From Bacteroidota bacterium (GTDB lineage Bacteria > Bacteroidota > Ignavibacteria > SZUA-365), in the NCBI GenBank assembly GCA_018224415.1, contig JAGTUZ010000139.1:1-14221 (forward strand): a stretch of 14,221 nt of DNA, in the 5' to 3' direction. Positions within the stretch are counted from its first letter, which is position 1. Each line of letters starts with the position of its first letter. The notes under the pieces are model-generated. The model had not been told where the DNA came from. It did not search any database and saw only the letters and a program-made list of their open reading frames with translations. This document shows, one piece after another, positions 14,211 through 14,221 of this stretch. The translations under genes were made by a program, and so were the position numbers.

Positions 14211-14221
14211 GCTTTCGCTCC

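Overview
This GC-rich window looks like chromosomal sequence from a member of the Bacteroidota/Chlorobiota (FCB) group. Three things point there. One protein (1274-2506) is a beta-propeller ending in a type IX secretion sorting domain. A 60-residue histone H1/Hc1-like protein (6337-6519) is of the kind common in that group. Three candidate promoters resemble the Bacteroidota TTTG / TAnnTTTG pattern. High GC combined with some strong Shine-Dalgarno sites would suit an Ignavibacteria/Kapabacteria/Rhodothermia-like lineage better than a typical low-GC Bacteroides, but I cannot place it further from sequence alone.

Layout. Left block (1-2506): the truncated start of a family-4 glycosyltransferase (minus), a divergent alpha/beta hydrolase (plus), then on the minus strand the secreted propeller protein followed by a possible small membrane protein whose start codon lies in a 13-bp hairpin. 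A palindrome-rich interval (2507-2795) separates this from sucC (minus, TCA cycle). A minus-strand cluster follows in transcription order: histone-like protein, AlkA-type DNA glycosylase, exported M19 dipeptidase (6519 down to 4110). Divergently, on the plus strand, come a class II aldolase-family protein, a YgiQ-type radical SAM protein that starts on the base after the aldolase stop, a 7-bp tandem repeat array, a large exported M16 metallopeptidase, a long hairpin with a T-rich tail, and an O6-alkylguanine-DNA alkyltransferase. Convergent to it on the minus strand is a patatin-like phospholipase followed by the ribosome-rescue hydrolase ArfB.

How the genes relate. Most are housekeeping or stand-alone functions. 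Two alkylation-repair enzymes (5362-6306 and 12364-12900) and a nucleoid protein sit within 6.5 kb but in different transcription units, so a regulon is only a guess. I found no CRISPR array, tRNA, rRNA, transposase or phage genes, and no convincing new multi-gene system. The most unusual content is between genes: a 32-bp inverted repeat beside a nested palindrome (2579-2738), fourteen tandem heptamers starting on the ygiQ stop codon (9133-9230), a 91-nt hairpin (12200-12290) whose core word recurs at the arfB stop codon, and the start-codon hairpin at 1186-1244.
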